10,386 bases of DNA from Oceanospirillaceae bacterium UBA2001 (GTDB taxonomy: Bacteria; Pseudomonadota; Gammaproteobacteria; Pseudomonadales; Balneatricaceae). Shown piece by piece: positions 1 through 7,856 of this stretch. Where the stretch lies: positions 1 through 10,386 of the forward strand of contig DDCR01000022.1 in the NCBI GenBank assembly GCA_002335115.1, written 5' to 3'. The notes beneath the pieces were generated by a model, which was given only the letters and a program-made list of their open reading frames with translations, did not search any database and was not told the origin of the DNA. The position numbers and the translations under genes are program-made. Positions within the stretch are counted from its first letter, which is position 1. Each line of letters opens with the position of its first letter.

Positions 1-986
1 CCGCGCGTATTCTTGCTTCCAGGAAGAATGATAAGGTCTGCACCCTTAAAGGATTGTACGTCTCTTACAAGTTGACAATCCACTTGAGGATGCATTCTTA
101 AGGCATCAAAATCAGTGTGATTGCTAGCCCGAGGATAAATAGGCACCACCACCTTGAAGTGTTGGCCGTCATCAGACTTAACAAATTGATCAACAGCCAA
201 TGAGTCCTCTGCTTCTATGTGTAAGTTATGAATGTAAGGTAAGACAGCAAGTACGGGTTTACCCGTTTTCTCTTCTAGCCAGTCCAAACCACCCTGTAAG
301 AGTGACTTATCACCCCGAAAACGATTAATAATAAAACCACGGGTGCGCGCCTGTTCACTGACACTAAGTAGTTCATAGGTGCCATATAAATGAGCAAATA
401 CGCCACCTCGGTCAATGTCTGCAACGATAATGACAGGGCAGTCTATGGCTTCAGCAAAACCCATATTAGCTAGGTCATGCTCTCTTAAATTAATCTCTGC
501 GGGGCTGCCCGCTCCTTCTACCATGACCAGATCAAATTCTGCTAACAGCTCTTGATGAGCATACACGACATCTTGCAATAACTTTGGTTTGTGCAGGTGG
601 TATTCCACCGCTTTCATGTTACCAATTGCCTTACCACGCAAAATTACCTGAGAACCTAAATCACTATTGGGCTTAAGTAAAATAGGGTTCATGCGGACAT
701 CAGGCTGCAAAAAACAAGCTTCAGCCTGTACCGCCTGAGCACGCCCTATCTCTCCCCCATCAGCTGTTACGGCACTGTTTAGCGCCATATTTTGACTTTT
801 AAAGGGAGCTACTCTAATGCCTTTACGAGCTAATATGCGGCACAAGGCGGTGACTAAAATACTTTTACCTGCGTCCGATGTGGTGCCTTGTACCATCAGT
901 GTTCTCGCTTTTTGTTCTAAGCGTATAGGGTGACCTTTAACTGCTAGGGACCGGGAGCCGTGACGCATTAGGGCGGGCTTCATCAT
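1..986 (-). CDS. cobQ: Cobyric acid synthase CobQ (partial, 3' end beyond the window)
   Basis: CobQ (CbiP in the anaerobic nomenclature) performs the four glutamine-dependent amidations at b, d, e and g that turn adenosylcobyrinic acid a,c-diamide into cobyric acid, in the cytoplasm. I translated this region by hand: the frame stays open for 328 codons to the left edge. Visible motifs are the dethiobiotin-synthetase-like P-loop GTTSDAGKS (34-42), [39 protein letters not shown], and the PGSKNT segment that leads into the glutaminase domain. Family members are about 480-500 residues, so most of the C-terminal amidotransferase domain, including its catalytic Cys and His, lies outside. I chose the ATG at 986 because AAGGA (1000-996) sits 9 bases upstream and the start overlaps the cobN stop as ATGA. 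A second ATG at 983 is possible. About 25 basic residues precede the usual family start. Identity is very secure; the exact start less so. Confidence 0.95.
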   Translation of the reverse strand, partial: MMKPALMRHGSRSLAVKGHPIRLEQKARTLMVQGTTSDAGKSILVTALCRILARKGIRVAPFKSQNMALNSAVTADGGEIGRAQAVQAEACFLQPDVRMNPILLKPNSDLGSQVILRGKAIGNMKAVEYHLHKPKLLQDVVYAHQELLAEFDLVMVEGAGSPAEINLREHDLANMGFAEAIDCPVIIVADIDRGGVFAHLYGTYELLSVSEQARTRGFIINRFRGDKSLLQGGLDWLEEKTGKPVLAVLPYIHNLHIEAEDSLAVDQFVKSDDGQHFKVVVPIYPRASNHTDFDALRMHPQVDCQLVRDVQSFKGADLIILPGSKNTR

Positions 987-3900
987 GAGGCAGTTTCCTT
1001 TTGCTGGTCTAAGTCTAACAGCAAATCTTGCAAAGTCTGTTGATGTTCGCCGGGTTCTTGCCACATGCCGCGTTGGCAAGCTTCAAGCAGTCGCTCAGCC
1101 ATTTCTTCCAAGGCAGCAGGATTATTATCACGCATGAATTGCTGATTATCTGCTGCAAATACTAAAGCATCACTCACCTGTTGATACTGATAATCAGCAA
1201 TTAAATTGGTGGTCGCATCGTAAGCAAATAAATAGTCGACACTGGCAGCCATTTCAAAAGCACCCTTGTAACCATGACGTTGCATGGCACTAATCCATTT
1301 TGGGTTGAGCACACGAGATCGTAAAACTCGATTAAGTTCTTCTTTAAGGGTGCGGATTTTGGGTTGGCTTGGGTTACTGTGATCACTATGATACGCCGCT
1401 GGAGCCCGGCCACTAAAGCTTGTAACAGCATTAGTCATGCCACCTTGGAACTGGTAGTAGTCATCGGAGTCTAGTAAATCGTGCTCACGATTGTCTTGGT
1501 TGTGCACCACCGCTTCTAACTGGCTTAAACGGTGTTTAAAATCGTCGTGAGCTGCCACACCATCGCCAGTTTGGTTACCATAAGCATAGCCTCCCCAGTT
1601 GAGGTAGGCATCTGCAAGGTCAGCTCGCTCGCCCCAACAACGCTCATCAATGAGCCCCTGCAATCCGGCACCATAGGCTCCTGGCTTGCTACCATAAACC
1701 CGATAGCTGGCTTGACGCTTCGCATCCACAGCGCTGATACCCTGAGCCTCTAGTTCAGCTTGTCGCTGGGTAATGTTTTCACGAATACTGTTGCTACTGA
1801 CTCCTGGCTCATCAAAATCGGCAAGCGCCTGCACAGCGGCATCATAAAGCTTCATAACATTAGGGAAAGCGTCACGAAAAAAGCCAGATACCCGCAGGGT
1901 AACGTCAACCCGAGGCCGACCTAGTAACATGGCAGGTATAATTTCAAAATCAGTGACTCGCTGGGAACCAACAGCCCACACGGGTTTAATGCCCATTAAT
2001 GCAAACGCTTGGGCAATATCATCACCACCTGTGCGCATAGTGGCAGTGCCCCAAACTGATAAGCCCAATTGGGTTGGGTAATCACCGTGTTCTTGTAAAT
2101 GACGCTCTATGAGTGCTTGAGCTGAGCGCTGACCTAAAGCCCATGCTGCTGCAGATGGCACACTGCGGTTGTCTAAAGAAAAGAAATTACGGCCTGTGGG
2201 CAAGGTATCTAAACGGCCTCGGGTGGGTGCACCGCTGGGGCCAGGTTCTACGGCTTGGCCTGCTAGCCCTTGAATGAGGGCTAGGGTTTCTCTGACTGCA
2301 CTATCTTCTAAAGCTACTAAAATAGTATTTTTAGCATATTTCAACTGCTCACTTGTGCGTGGCAGTGTGCTCGTTAATTCTGCTGTATCTTTTGCCTTAG
2401 ATGATAGTAAGTATTGCTTAACTAAGTTTAACGCAAGTAATTCAAGGCGTTCTCTGGTGTCCATGCTAGAACGCCATAAAGCATCACTTTGCTGGGCTAA
2501 CAAGAGCGGCTTAGAATCGGTCCAAGGAGTGACTTCAGTGGCTAAGGGATCGTAGGTCTTTAGACCTAAATCTAAGGCTATGTTATGCAGTATGCCGCGC
2601 TCTTCGTTGGCCTGCCCGCGAGGTAAACGCAGCAGAGCAACAAGGGTTTCACTCAATTCATCAGCCAGTGGCAACTGACCTAAAATGTGTAACCCATTAC
2701 GAATTTGAGCTTCTTTAATATCACATAAATAGGTGTCAAGCTCAGCCAGCATTTCACCTTCTGTGGTATCGGTTGTCAACCCCAACTCTTGCTTTAGATG
2801 ACTGCTAGCCAAGATCGCAACGATCTGCTCCCTCAACCATAGTTCACGTCTTGTATCTAGGCCGGTGGCTTGATACAGCTCGTCTACTAAGGCTTCTAAA
2901 TCTGCCAGTTCACCATAGGTTTCAGCACGGGCCATGGGGGGCATTAAATGATCAACGATGACCCCTTGTGCCCTGCGTTTGGCTTGGGCACCTTCACCGG
3001 GATCATTAACAATAAATGGGTAGAAGTGGGGCATAGGGCCAAGGGCGACATCAGGCCAGCACTCATCACTCAAAGCCACGCCTTTGCCAGGCAGCCATTC
3101 CAGATTGCCATGTTTGCCAAGATGAATGACCGCATCTACTTGGTAATTATGACGCAACCAAAAATAGAAGGCTAAATAGCTGTGAGGTGGAACGAGATCT
3201 GGGTCGTGGTAGTTGGCGCTTAAGTCTAGGTTATAGCCTCGTGCAGGCTGAATACCGATAAAGGTTTCACCTAAACGTAAACCCGCTAGCATGATGCGTC
3301 CTTGACGATACTTAGGATCTTGCTCTGGGCTACCCCAGCGTTGCCAAACAGCTTGCTGGCAGACGTTGGGTAATTGCCCAAAGTGCGCTAAGTACTCGGT
3401 GCTATCTATGCTTTGCCAGCACGGCAAATGATGCAAGGTATTGGGGTTGTTGGTGACCGATGTTAGCAAAGTCTCAATTAAGTCATTACCATTTTCGGGC
3501 ACTTTATCAACGGCATAACCTGCGTCTTGCATGGCTTGTAAAACGTTAATGGCAGATTGAGGGGTGTCTAAGCCGACACCATTACCAATACGCCCATCTT
3601 TGGTGGGATAATTGGCGAGTATAAGGGCGATACGTTTGTCATGATTAGCTTTATGGCCAAGGCTGCAATAACTTTTTGCAAGGCGCGCCACAAATTCTGC
3701 TCTTTCTGGCTCTAGCTGGTAGCCGACAAGATCTATTTGACATAGTTTGCTGTAGTAACCCATTGACTTAAAACTAATAGCTCGGGTGAGTACATGGCCA
3801 TCCATTTCTGGCAACACGACTTGCATGGCGATATCACGCGATCTTAAACCTTGTTGATGCTCACGCCATGCATCATTAGTGGTGGAAGACAGAACCAGTT

Positions 3901-4825
3901 GTAACACAGGGAGATCGCCTTCAATAGGCAAGTTAAACTGGGTGGGTGCTGAACAAAGACTGGGTGCATCGACTTTGTTACTGGCAAACCCTAAGCTACT
4001 TAATACCAGCTTAGCGTTGGACTGCTTTAGAGTGTGATTAACTAAAGCTAGGGCCTGTGGATCTTTGAGTGAAGTCACGGCAAGGGCAATAGGGTTCATA
4101 CTTTGCTTAATTAGGCTGGCCATTAGGCCATCAAACATTTGAGTATTGCCACTTTGTAAATGGCTTCGATAAAATAATAGCGCCACTACAGGTGCATTTT
4201 GTAGACCTTGAATCTGGGTATTTGTTTGCCAATCCATCAAGCTAGCCTGAGCCACTCCCGGTTGATAAATCAACGCTTGAGGTAGTTCAGTAGGAGGTTG
4301 CCATTGCGGTTTATGTCCAAGTAAGGCTGAATCTAGATTGTGTTCTTGGGCCAAGTAACGTAACAAATTAATACCGTTACTCACACCGCCTTGGCGCAAG
4401 TATTGCCACACCATATGGCAGGTACCGGCATTGCAGGAGCTCGCTAGGGTTAACTCAGGGTCTGGCGCATCATCCCCGGGCACCAGAATGAGCTGTCGGC
4501 CAGGCTTGGCTTGCTGCCATGCCTGAAGGCGCTGAAAACCATAATTCCAATAACTTGCACCACCTAGCAATGACACCAAAACTAACTCTGCCTGCTCCAA
4601 TACTTTCTGCTCATACAAATCAAAGGCAGCGGGCTTGAGTAGGTGACTCCAGTTCGCTAGACGAATCGATGGTAATTCGTCACCGAGTTGTTCAGTCGCA
4701 GTAGCCAGCATAGCCAGACTCGTATCAGCGGCAGCCAAGATCACCATTTTTGCTGGGTCTTGTCCTAGATCGATGATGCCTTCTTCTTCTACGAAGCCGC
4801 CAGGCTGGGCTGCGAGCAGATGCAT
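983..4825 (-). CDS. cobN: Cobaltochelatase large subunit CobN
   Basis: CobN is the porphyrin-binding, catalytic-type subunit of the ATP-dependent CobNST chelatase, which puts Co(II) into hydrogenobyrinic acid a,c-diamide late in the aerobic B12 route. The 1280-residue product matches the family's usual length (about 1250-1280). Its N-terminus, [11 protein letters not shown], is the typical proteobacterial CobN opening and supports the ATG at 4825. The CobN/magnesium-chelatase H signature [15 protein letters not shown] lies at residues 568-582, with H568, H572 and E576 as the conserved polar residues. [12 protein letters not shown] near 925, [10 protein letters not shown] near 980, the [14 protein letters not shown] stretch near 1045-1075 and the [18 protein letters not shown] block near 1165-1180 are further family landmarks. 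It starts 9 bp after cobW and its stop overlaps the cobQ start. No Shine-Dalgarno is well placed; GAGG lies 14 bases upstream, so coupling to cobW translation is likely. The partners CobS and CobT are not in the window. Confidence 0.97.
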   Translation of the reverse strand: MHLLAAQPGGFVEEEGIIDLGQDPAKMVILAAADTSLAMLATATEQLGDELPSIRLANWSHLLKPAAFDLYEQKVLEQAELVLVSLLGGASYWNYGFQRLQAWQQAKPGRQLILVPGDDAPDPELTLASSCNAGTCHMVWQYLRQGGVSNGINLLRYLAQEHNLDSALLGHKPQWQPPTELPQALIYQPGVAQASLMDWQTNTQIQGLQNAPVVALLFYRSHLQSGNTQMFDGLMASLIKQSMNPIALAVTSLKDPQALALVNHTLKQSNAKLVLSSLGFASNKVDAPSLCSAPTQFNLPIEGDLPVLQLVLSSTTNDAWREHQQGLRSRDIAMQVVLPEMDGHVLTRAISFKSMGYYSKLCQIDLVGYQLEPERAEFVARLAKSYCSLGHKANHDKRIALILANYPTKDGRIGNGVGLDTPQSAINVLQAMQDAGYAVDKVPENGNDLIETLLTSVTNNPNTLHHLPCWQSIDSTEYLAHFGQLPNVCQQAVWQRWGSPEQDPKYRQGRIMLAGLRLGETFIGIQPARGYNLDLSANYHDPDLVPPHSYLAFYFWLRHNYQVDAVIHLGKHGNLEWLPGKGVALSDECWPDVALGPMPHFYPFIVNDPGEGAQAKRRAQGVIVDHLMPPMARAETYGELADLEALVDELYQATGLDTRRELWLREQIVAILASSHLKQELGLTTDTTEGEMLAELDTYLCDIKEAQIRNGLHILGQLPLADELSETLVALLRLPRGQANEERGILHNIALDLGLKTYDPLATEVTPWTDSKPLLLAQQSDALWRSSMDTRERLELLALNLVKQYLLSSKAKDTAELTSTLPRTSEQLKYAKNTILVALEDSAVRETLALIQGLAGQAVEPGPSGAPTRGRLDTLPTGRNFFSLDNRSVPSAAAWALGQRSAQALIERHLQEHGDYPTQLGLSVWGTATMRTGGDDIAQAFALMGIKPVWAVGSQRVTDFEIIPAMLLGRPRVDVTLRVSGFFRDAFPNVMKLYDAAVQALADFDEPGVSSNSIRENITQRQAELEAQGISAVDAKRQASYRVYGSKPGAYGAGLQGLIDERCWGERADLADAYLNWGGYAYGNQTGDGVAAHDDFKHRLSQLEAVVHNQDNREHDLLDSDDYYQFQGGMTNAVTSFSGRAPAAYHSDHSNPSQPKIRTLKEELNRVLRSRVLNPKWISAMQRHGYKGAFEMAASVDYLFAYDATTNLIADYQYQQVSDALVFAADNQQFMRDNNPAALEEMAERLLEACQRGMWQEPGEHQQTLQDLLLDLDQQKETAS
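996..1000 (-). promoter_or_regulatory. Ribosome binding site of cobQ
   Basis: AAGGA on the minus strand, inside the 3' end of cobN. Its spacing is 9 bases to the ATG at 986 and 12 to the ATG at 983, so it supports the upstream ATG, which overlaps the cobN stop. It does not favour the later internal ATG codons that would remove the N-terminal extension of CobQ. Confidence 0.6.
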
Positions 4826-4834
4826 GGGGGCTGC

Positions 4835-5935
4835 TTAGACCTCAGCCACTTTTAGGGCCTTGGTCAGTTGCTCTACATGCAAGTGTTTACCAATCATCAC
4901 CAAGGAGGTGCGACGGGCTTCATCGGCCACCCACAAGCGATCAAAGTGACTTTCTAAACGCTGGCCAACAGCTTGAATGACCTGACGCATCGGTTTGTTA
5001 GGTAAGGCTGCAAAGCCCTTAGCTCGATAGATTTTCTGATTCGAAAGGAGCTCTTGTAGGGCTGTTTGTAAACGCTCACCATTGACTTCACCCAGATGAA
5101 TAACACAGGAATCAAAGTGGTCATGGGCATGTTCATGGTGGTCACCATGGTCATGATGATGGTCGTGGTGAGTGTGCACTGCTTCAATGCGCTCCTCTGC
5201 AGCGGCCTCTAAGCCTAGCACTAACTCGATAGACGCATCACTCGTGCCATCTTTGTTTTGGCCAATGTACGCGGTCTTGACGGCAGCTGGAACTTTATCC
5301 GTAATGACGGCCTCAACTTGGCTGCGTTGCTGACTAGATAAAAGGTCACTCTTAGAGACAATGACTAGGTCGGCTGCACTTAGCTGGTCATCAAGTAGTT
5401 CAGCGAGATCAGGGTCATGATTAAGGCTTTCATCGGCCAAGCGCTGAGCTTGAACTTGCTCAGCATCGTGAGCAAAACGACCCCCAGCAACGGCTGGGCC
5501 ATCGATCACAGTAATGACTGCATCAACAGTAAAGTGTTGTTTAATCTCGGGCCAGTTAAAGGCTTGTACAAGGGGTTTTGGTAAGGCTAAGCCACTGGTT
5601 TCAATTAGAATATGGTCAATATCATCCCGACGTTTGACTAATTCCAGCATCACTGGCAAAAATTCCTCTTCTACAGTGCAGCAAATACAGCCGTTAGCTA
5701 ACTCATAAATACCTTGCTGGCTGCTTGTAGGCGCTGTGTCATCATCACAATCCAAAGGGCAATTACGCAATAAATCAGCATCGATGTCCAGTTCACCAAA
5801 TTCATTAACAATGACGGCAATACGCTTGGGGTCCTGGCCTCCAGAAATCTGGCGCAACACATTAGATAATAATGTCGTCTTGCCACTACCTAGAAAACCG
5901 GTGACCACAGTAGCGGGAATTTTTTTCAGTTGCAT
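4835..5935 (-). CDS. cobW: CobW, COG0523 G3E-family GTPase with a histidine-rich loop
   Basis: CobW belongs to the G3E GTPase metallochaperone family. It is needed for B12 synthesis and is thought to help supply cobalt to CobNST, although related COG0523 proteins handle zinc. The 366-residue protein shows Walker A GFLGSGKTT (13-21), the NEFGELDID segment (44-52), the family CxCC metal site CICC (83-86), ETSG (112-115) in the Walker B/switch region and the guanine-specificity motif SKSD (194-197). A histidine-rich stretch at about 254-273 joins the GTPase domain to the C-terminal CobW_C domain (about 277-366). AAGG (5946-5943) lies 7 bases before the ATG. It is the first gene after a 302-base gap and is followed within 9 bp by cobN, which favours the cobalt role over a zinc role. 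No Zur-like palindrome was found upstream. The cobW identity is strong; the metal carried is inferred from context. Confidence 0.94.
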   Translation of the reverse strand: MQLKKIPATVVTGFLGSGKTTLLSNVLRQISGGQDPKRIAVIVNEFGELDIDADLLRNCPLDCDDDTAPTSSQQGIYELANGCICCTVEEEFLPVMLELVKRRDDIDHILIETSGLALPKPLVQAFNWPEIKQHFTVDAVITVIDGPAVAGGRFAHDAEQVQAQRLADESLNHDPDLAELLDDQLSAADLVIVSKSDLLSSQQRSQVEAVITDKVPAAVKTAYIGQNKDGTSDASIELVLGLEAAAEERIEAVHTHHDHHHDHGDHHEHAHDHFDSCVIHLGEVNGERLQTALQELLSNQKIYRAKGFAALPNKPMRQVIQAVGQRLESHFDRLWVADEARRTSLVMIGKHLHVEQLTKALKVAEV

Positions 5936-6237
5936 GGGATAACCTTATACGTAATTAAAAGCTAAAAGGGAGTTTGAAATTGCCCGCTATTTTGTCATAA
6001 AAAACCACTAAAATCAGCCTTGCTTGGGCACAAACTATCCCCCATGCGACGCTTTGCAAACCTCTAATAGAAGCTGGAACCACAGCCATGAATTAACTCA
6101 TACTAAAGCCATGAGCACAGATCACTCTAGGTCGTCACTCTGAGGCATTAATCACCTTACAAAGGGGCTTATTTGCAGTGGCCCATAGACCCTAGATGGA
6201 GCCTTCTAAAACCCAGGCAGGTGCAATGTAAAAATCA
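5936..6237. other. Intergenic gap between cobM and cobW, no supported gene
   Basis: This 302-base stretch separates the two gene blocks. I read both strands. There is no tRNA-like or known protein-coding segment, no convincing sigma-70 promoter pair, and no cobalamin riboswitch core (nothing resembling the conserved GCCCCCGCAACTGT segment, and only an isolated GCCACTG at 6182-6176 on the minus strand). It contains small repeats: AGCCATGA twice (6084-6091 and 6107-6114), TCACTCT twice (6122-6128 and 6136-6142), a short CCTT-ACA-AAGG hairpin (6155-6165) and a bulged hairpin at 6180-6203. On the minus strand a 44-codon open frame (6089-5955) has no recognisable product. The gap probably holds the 5' leader and promoter of cobW-cobN-cobQ, but this is inferred from its position only. 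Confidence 0.6.
6180..6203. other. Small bulged hairpin downstream of cobM
   Basis: On the + strand GGCCCAT (6180-6186) pairs with ATGGAGCC (6196-6203), giving seven pairs with one bulged base around a 9-base loop. It lies 34-57 bases past the cobM stop. On the minus strand it is followed by ACTGCAAATAAG and not by a run of T, so it does not look like a classic intrinsic terminator. It may be an mRNA 3'-end or processing structure, or chance. Confidence 0.25.
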
Positions 6238-7014
6238 TTAACCAGCCTTTTTATTGTGATCTTTCTTGCGATAGATATGGGCTTTGGTTTCATCATATAG
6301 ATACGAATCGTCAAAGTTTTCTGCATCCAACACATGGCCTACCAGTATCAAAGCAGTGCGGGTAAACTTTTTCTCACGCACTTTGGCAACGATATCGCTT
6401 AAGGTCCCTGTCACCTTATCTTGATCAGGCCAACTAGTGCGATAGCACACCGCTACTGGGCAGTCTGGTCCATAGTGAGGCAATAAGTCTGCCACAACTT
6501 TGTGAATGCGAGTAATGCCAAGGTGAATGGCCATGGTGGCTCCAGTGGCCGCTAAAGCGGGTAGACGTTCGCGCTCTGGGAAGGGAGTTTTGCCTTCATA
6601 GCGGGTTAGGATGACTGTTTGTGAAATACCAGACAAGGTAAGCTCTTTGCCCAGCCATGCGGCTGATGCAGAATAGGCTGTGACTCCTGGGATAATTTCG
6701 TAATCAATTTCTAACGCCTCTAGGCGGCGCATTTGCTCACCAGTGGCACCATATAACGAGGGATCACCAGAGTGCACGCGGGCCACATGCTGGCCTTTGG
6801 CATGAGCATCAGCCATTAGCTCTACTTGAGCATCCAATGCTAAGGCTGCAGTATCTATCACTAAGGCACCGCGTGAACGTGCAGTTGCCATATTTTCATC
6901 GGGAATCAATGACCCTGCAAACAGCACCACGGGCGCTGCATCTAATAAGCGCTGACCTTTAATGGTCATTAGCTCTGGATCACCTGGGCCTGAGCCAATA
7001 AAAAATACTGTCAT
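6238..7014 (-). CDS. cobM: Precorrin-4 C11-methyltransferase CobM (CbiF type)
   Basis: CobM uses S-adenosylmethionine to methylate C11 of precorrin-4, giving precorrin-5; its anaerobic counterpart CbiF does the same on cobalt-precorrin-4. The 258-residue length is standard for the family. Sequence landmarks of the tetrapyrrole methylase fold are the N-terminal glycine-rich loop GSGPGDPEL (7-15), VHSGDPSLYGAT (80-91), IIPGVTAYSASAA (107-119) and TLSGISQTVILTR (126-138). The HSGDPSLYGA form distinguishes CobM/CbiF from CobI and CobJ. The tail after about residue 245 is lysine-rich. AGGA (7025-7022) lies 7 bases before the ATG, supporting this start. It is the last gene of the upstream block, 32 bp after cobJ. 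Whether the natural substrate carries cobalt cannot be read from this protein alone. Confidence 0.96.
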   Translation of the reverse strand: MTVFFIGSGPGDPELMTIKGQRLLDAAPVVLFAGSLIPDENMATARSRGALVIDTAALALDAQVELMADAHAKGQHVARVHSGDPSLYGATGEQMRRLEALEIDYEIIPGVTAYSASAAWLGKELTLSGISQTVILTRYEGKTPFPERERLPALAATGATMAIHLGITRIHKVVADLLPHYGPDCPVAVCYRTSWPDQDKVTGTLSDIVAKVREKKFTRTALILVGHVLDAENFDDSYLYDETKAHIYRKKDHNKKAG

Positions 7015-7046
7015 AATTTTGTCCTGTGTTATGTCAAAGTTGGGAA

Positions 7047-7823
7047 TTAAAGCTTCTTTTTATATCCACGAGGGGTATACACCCACTCTTTGGTGCCATT
7101 GACTATGTGTCTAGACTCGCTATTGCCCACGGAGACAAGGGTAAACATGTCCACGTCTTTGGCCTCTAATTCATCCAAACGAATAATAGTGACCTGCTCT
7201 TCTGGGCGCGTAAGCTGGCGACCAATTAATACGGGTGTAGAGGCCGGGCGGTGCTGTAACAATATGTCGCGGGCTTTATTAAGCTGCCAATCACGTTTTT
7301 TAGACACAGGGTTATAGAAAGACACAACAAAATCACCTTCGCCAGCTTTTTCAATACGCTTTAAAATGGTTTCCCAAGGTGTGAGTAAATCTGACAAAGA
7401 AATAGTGCAAAAGTCATGTCCTAACATAGCACCCACGCGACTCGCACCGGCTTGCATGGCAGAAATTCCTGGAATAACTTCTAATTCTACAGCGAGCCAT
7501 TCGGGGTGATTCTCTTTCCCCTCGAGCTGCATATCGAGTAATTCAAAGACTAAGGTCGCCATGGCATAAATGCCAATGTCGCCACTTGAAATAAGTGATG
7601 TGGTCCTGCCACTCGCTGCCAAATCTAGGGCTAAACGGGCCCGTCCAATTTCTTCACCTAAGGGCAAGTCATGGTGTTGTTTACCGTTGCAAACATCCCC
7701 CAAAATTTGTAAGTAAAGGCCGTATGCCACTAGGTCTGAACTGTCTGCGATGGCAGTGTGGGCGCGCGGCGCCATTAGCTGTGCATCACCAGGGCCAGTG
7801 CTAACAATAAATAGTTTGCTCAT
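7047..7823 (-). CDS. cobJ: Precorrin-3B C17-methyltransferase CobJ (CbiH type)
   Basis: CobJ methylates C17 and drives ring contraction, producing precorrin-4; CbiH does the equivalent step on cobalt-precorrin-3 and leaves a delta-lactone. The single-domain 258-residue protein has the family signatures STGPGDAQLMAPRA (8-21), SSGDIGIYAMA (79-89), VIPGISAMQAGASR (116-129), GHDFCTISLSDLLTPWE (135-151), FYNPVSKKRDWQL (169-181) and VSVGNSES (230-237). No C-terminal Fe-S extension is attached, unlike some long CbiH variants. The start at 7823 gives the expected N-terminus; only a weak GAG lies about 10 bases upstream. It follows cbiG by 33 bp, the same order as in the natural CbiG-CobJ fusion proteins known from other bacteria, which supports a joint role in ring contraction and lactone opening. 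CobJ and CbiH are hard to tell apart by eye. Confidence 0.95.
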   Translation of the reverse strand: MSKLFIVSTGPGDAQLMAPRAHTAIADSSDLVAYGLYLQILGDVCNGKQHHDLPLGEEIGRARLALDLAASGRTTSLISSGDIGIYAMATLVFELLDMQLEGKENHPEWLAVELEVIPGISAMQAGASRVGAMLGHDFCTISLSDLLTPWETILKRIEKAGEGDFVVSFYNPVSKKRDWQLNKARDILLQHRPASTPVLIGRQLTRPEEQVTIIRLDELEAKDVDMFTLVSVGNSESRHIVNGTKEWVYTPRGYKKKL

Positions 7824-7856
7824 GCTGATCTCGTGCTCATTAAATAAAACTTAAGG

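Noticed and set aside
1201..1431. 76-codon minus-strand frame inside cobN in another reading frame
   Set aside because: It overlaps the conserved C-terminal part of CobN and has no recognisable sequence; it is a frame shadow. The frames at 1525-1725 and 9953-10159 are similar.
2274..2555. 93-codon open frame on the + strand inside cobN
   Set aside because: It lies wholly antisense to a clearly coding, full-length cobN frame and shows no family motif. The same holds for the + strand frames at 1532-1753 and 2948-3175.
4954..5187. Minus-strand frame rich in Met and Thr inside cobW
   Set aside because: It is the off-frame reading of the repetitive histidine codons of cobW, which explains its odd composition.
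5936..5980. Sigma-70 promoter or Zur operator just upstream of cobW
   Set aside because: TATAAG at about 5950 lacks a suitable -35 element and sits too close to the ATG, and no palindrome resembling a Zur box is present.
6176..6182. GCCACTG on the minus strand as part of a cobalamin riboswitch
   Set aside because: The isolated seven-base match has none of the other conserved segments or paired stems around it.
6180..6203. Intrinsic terminator after cobM
   Set aside because: The hairpin is bulged and has no T-rich run on the minus strand; only a generic hairpin is supported.
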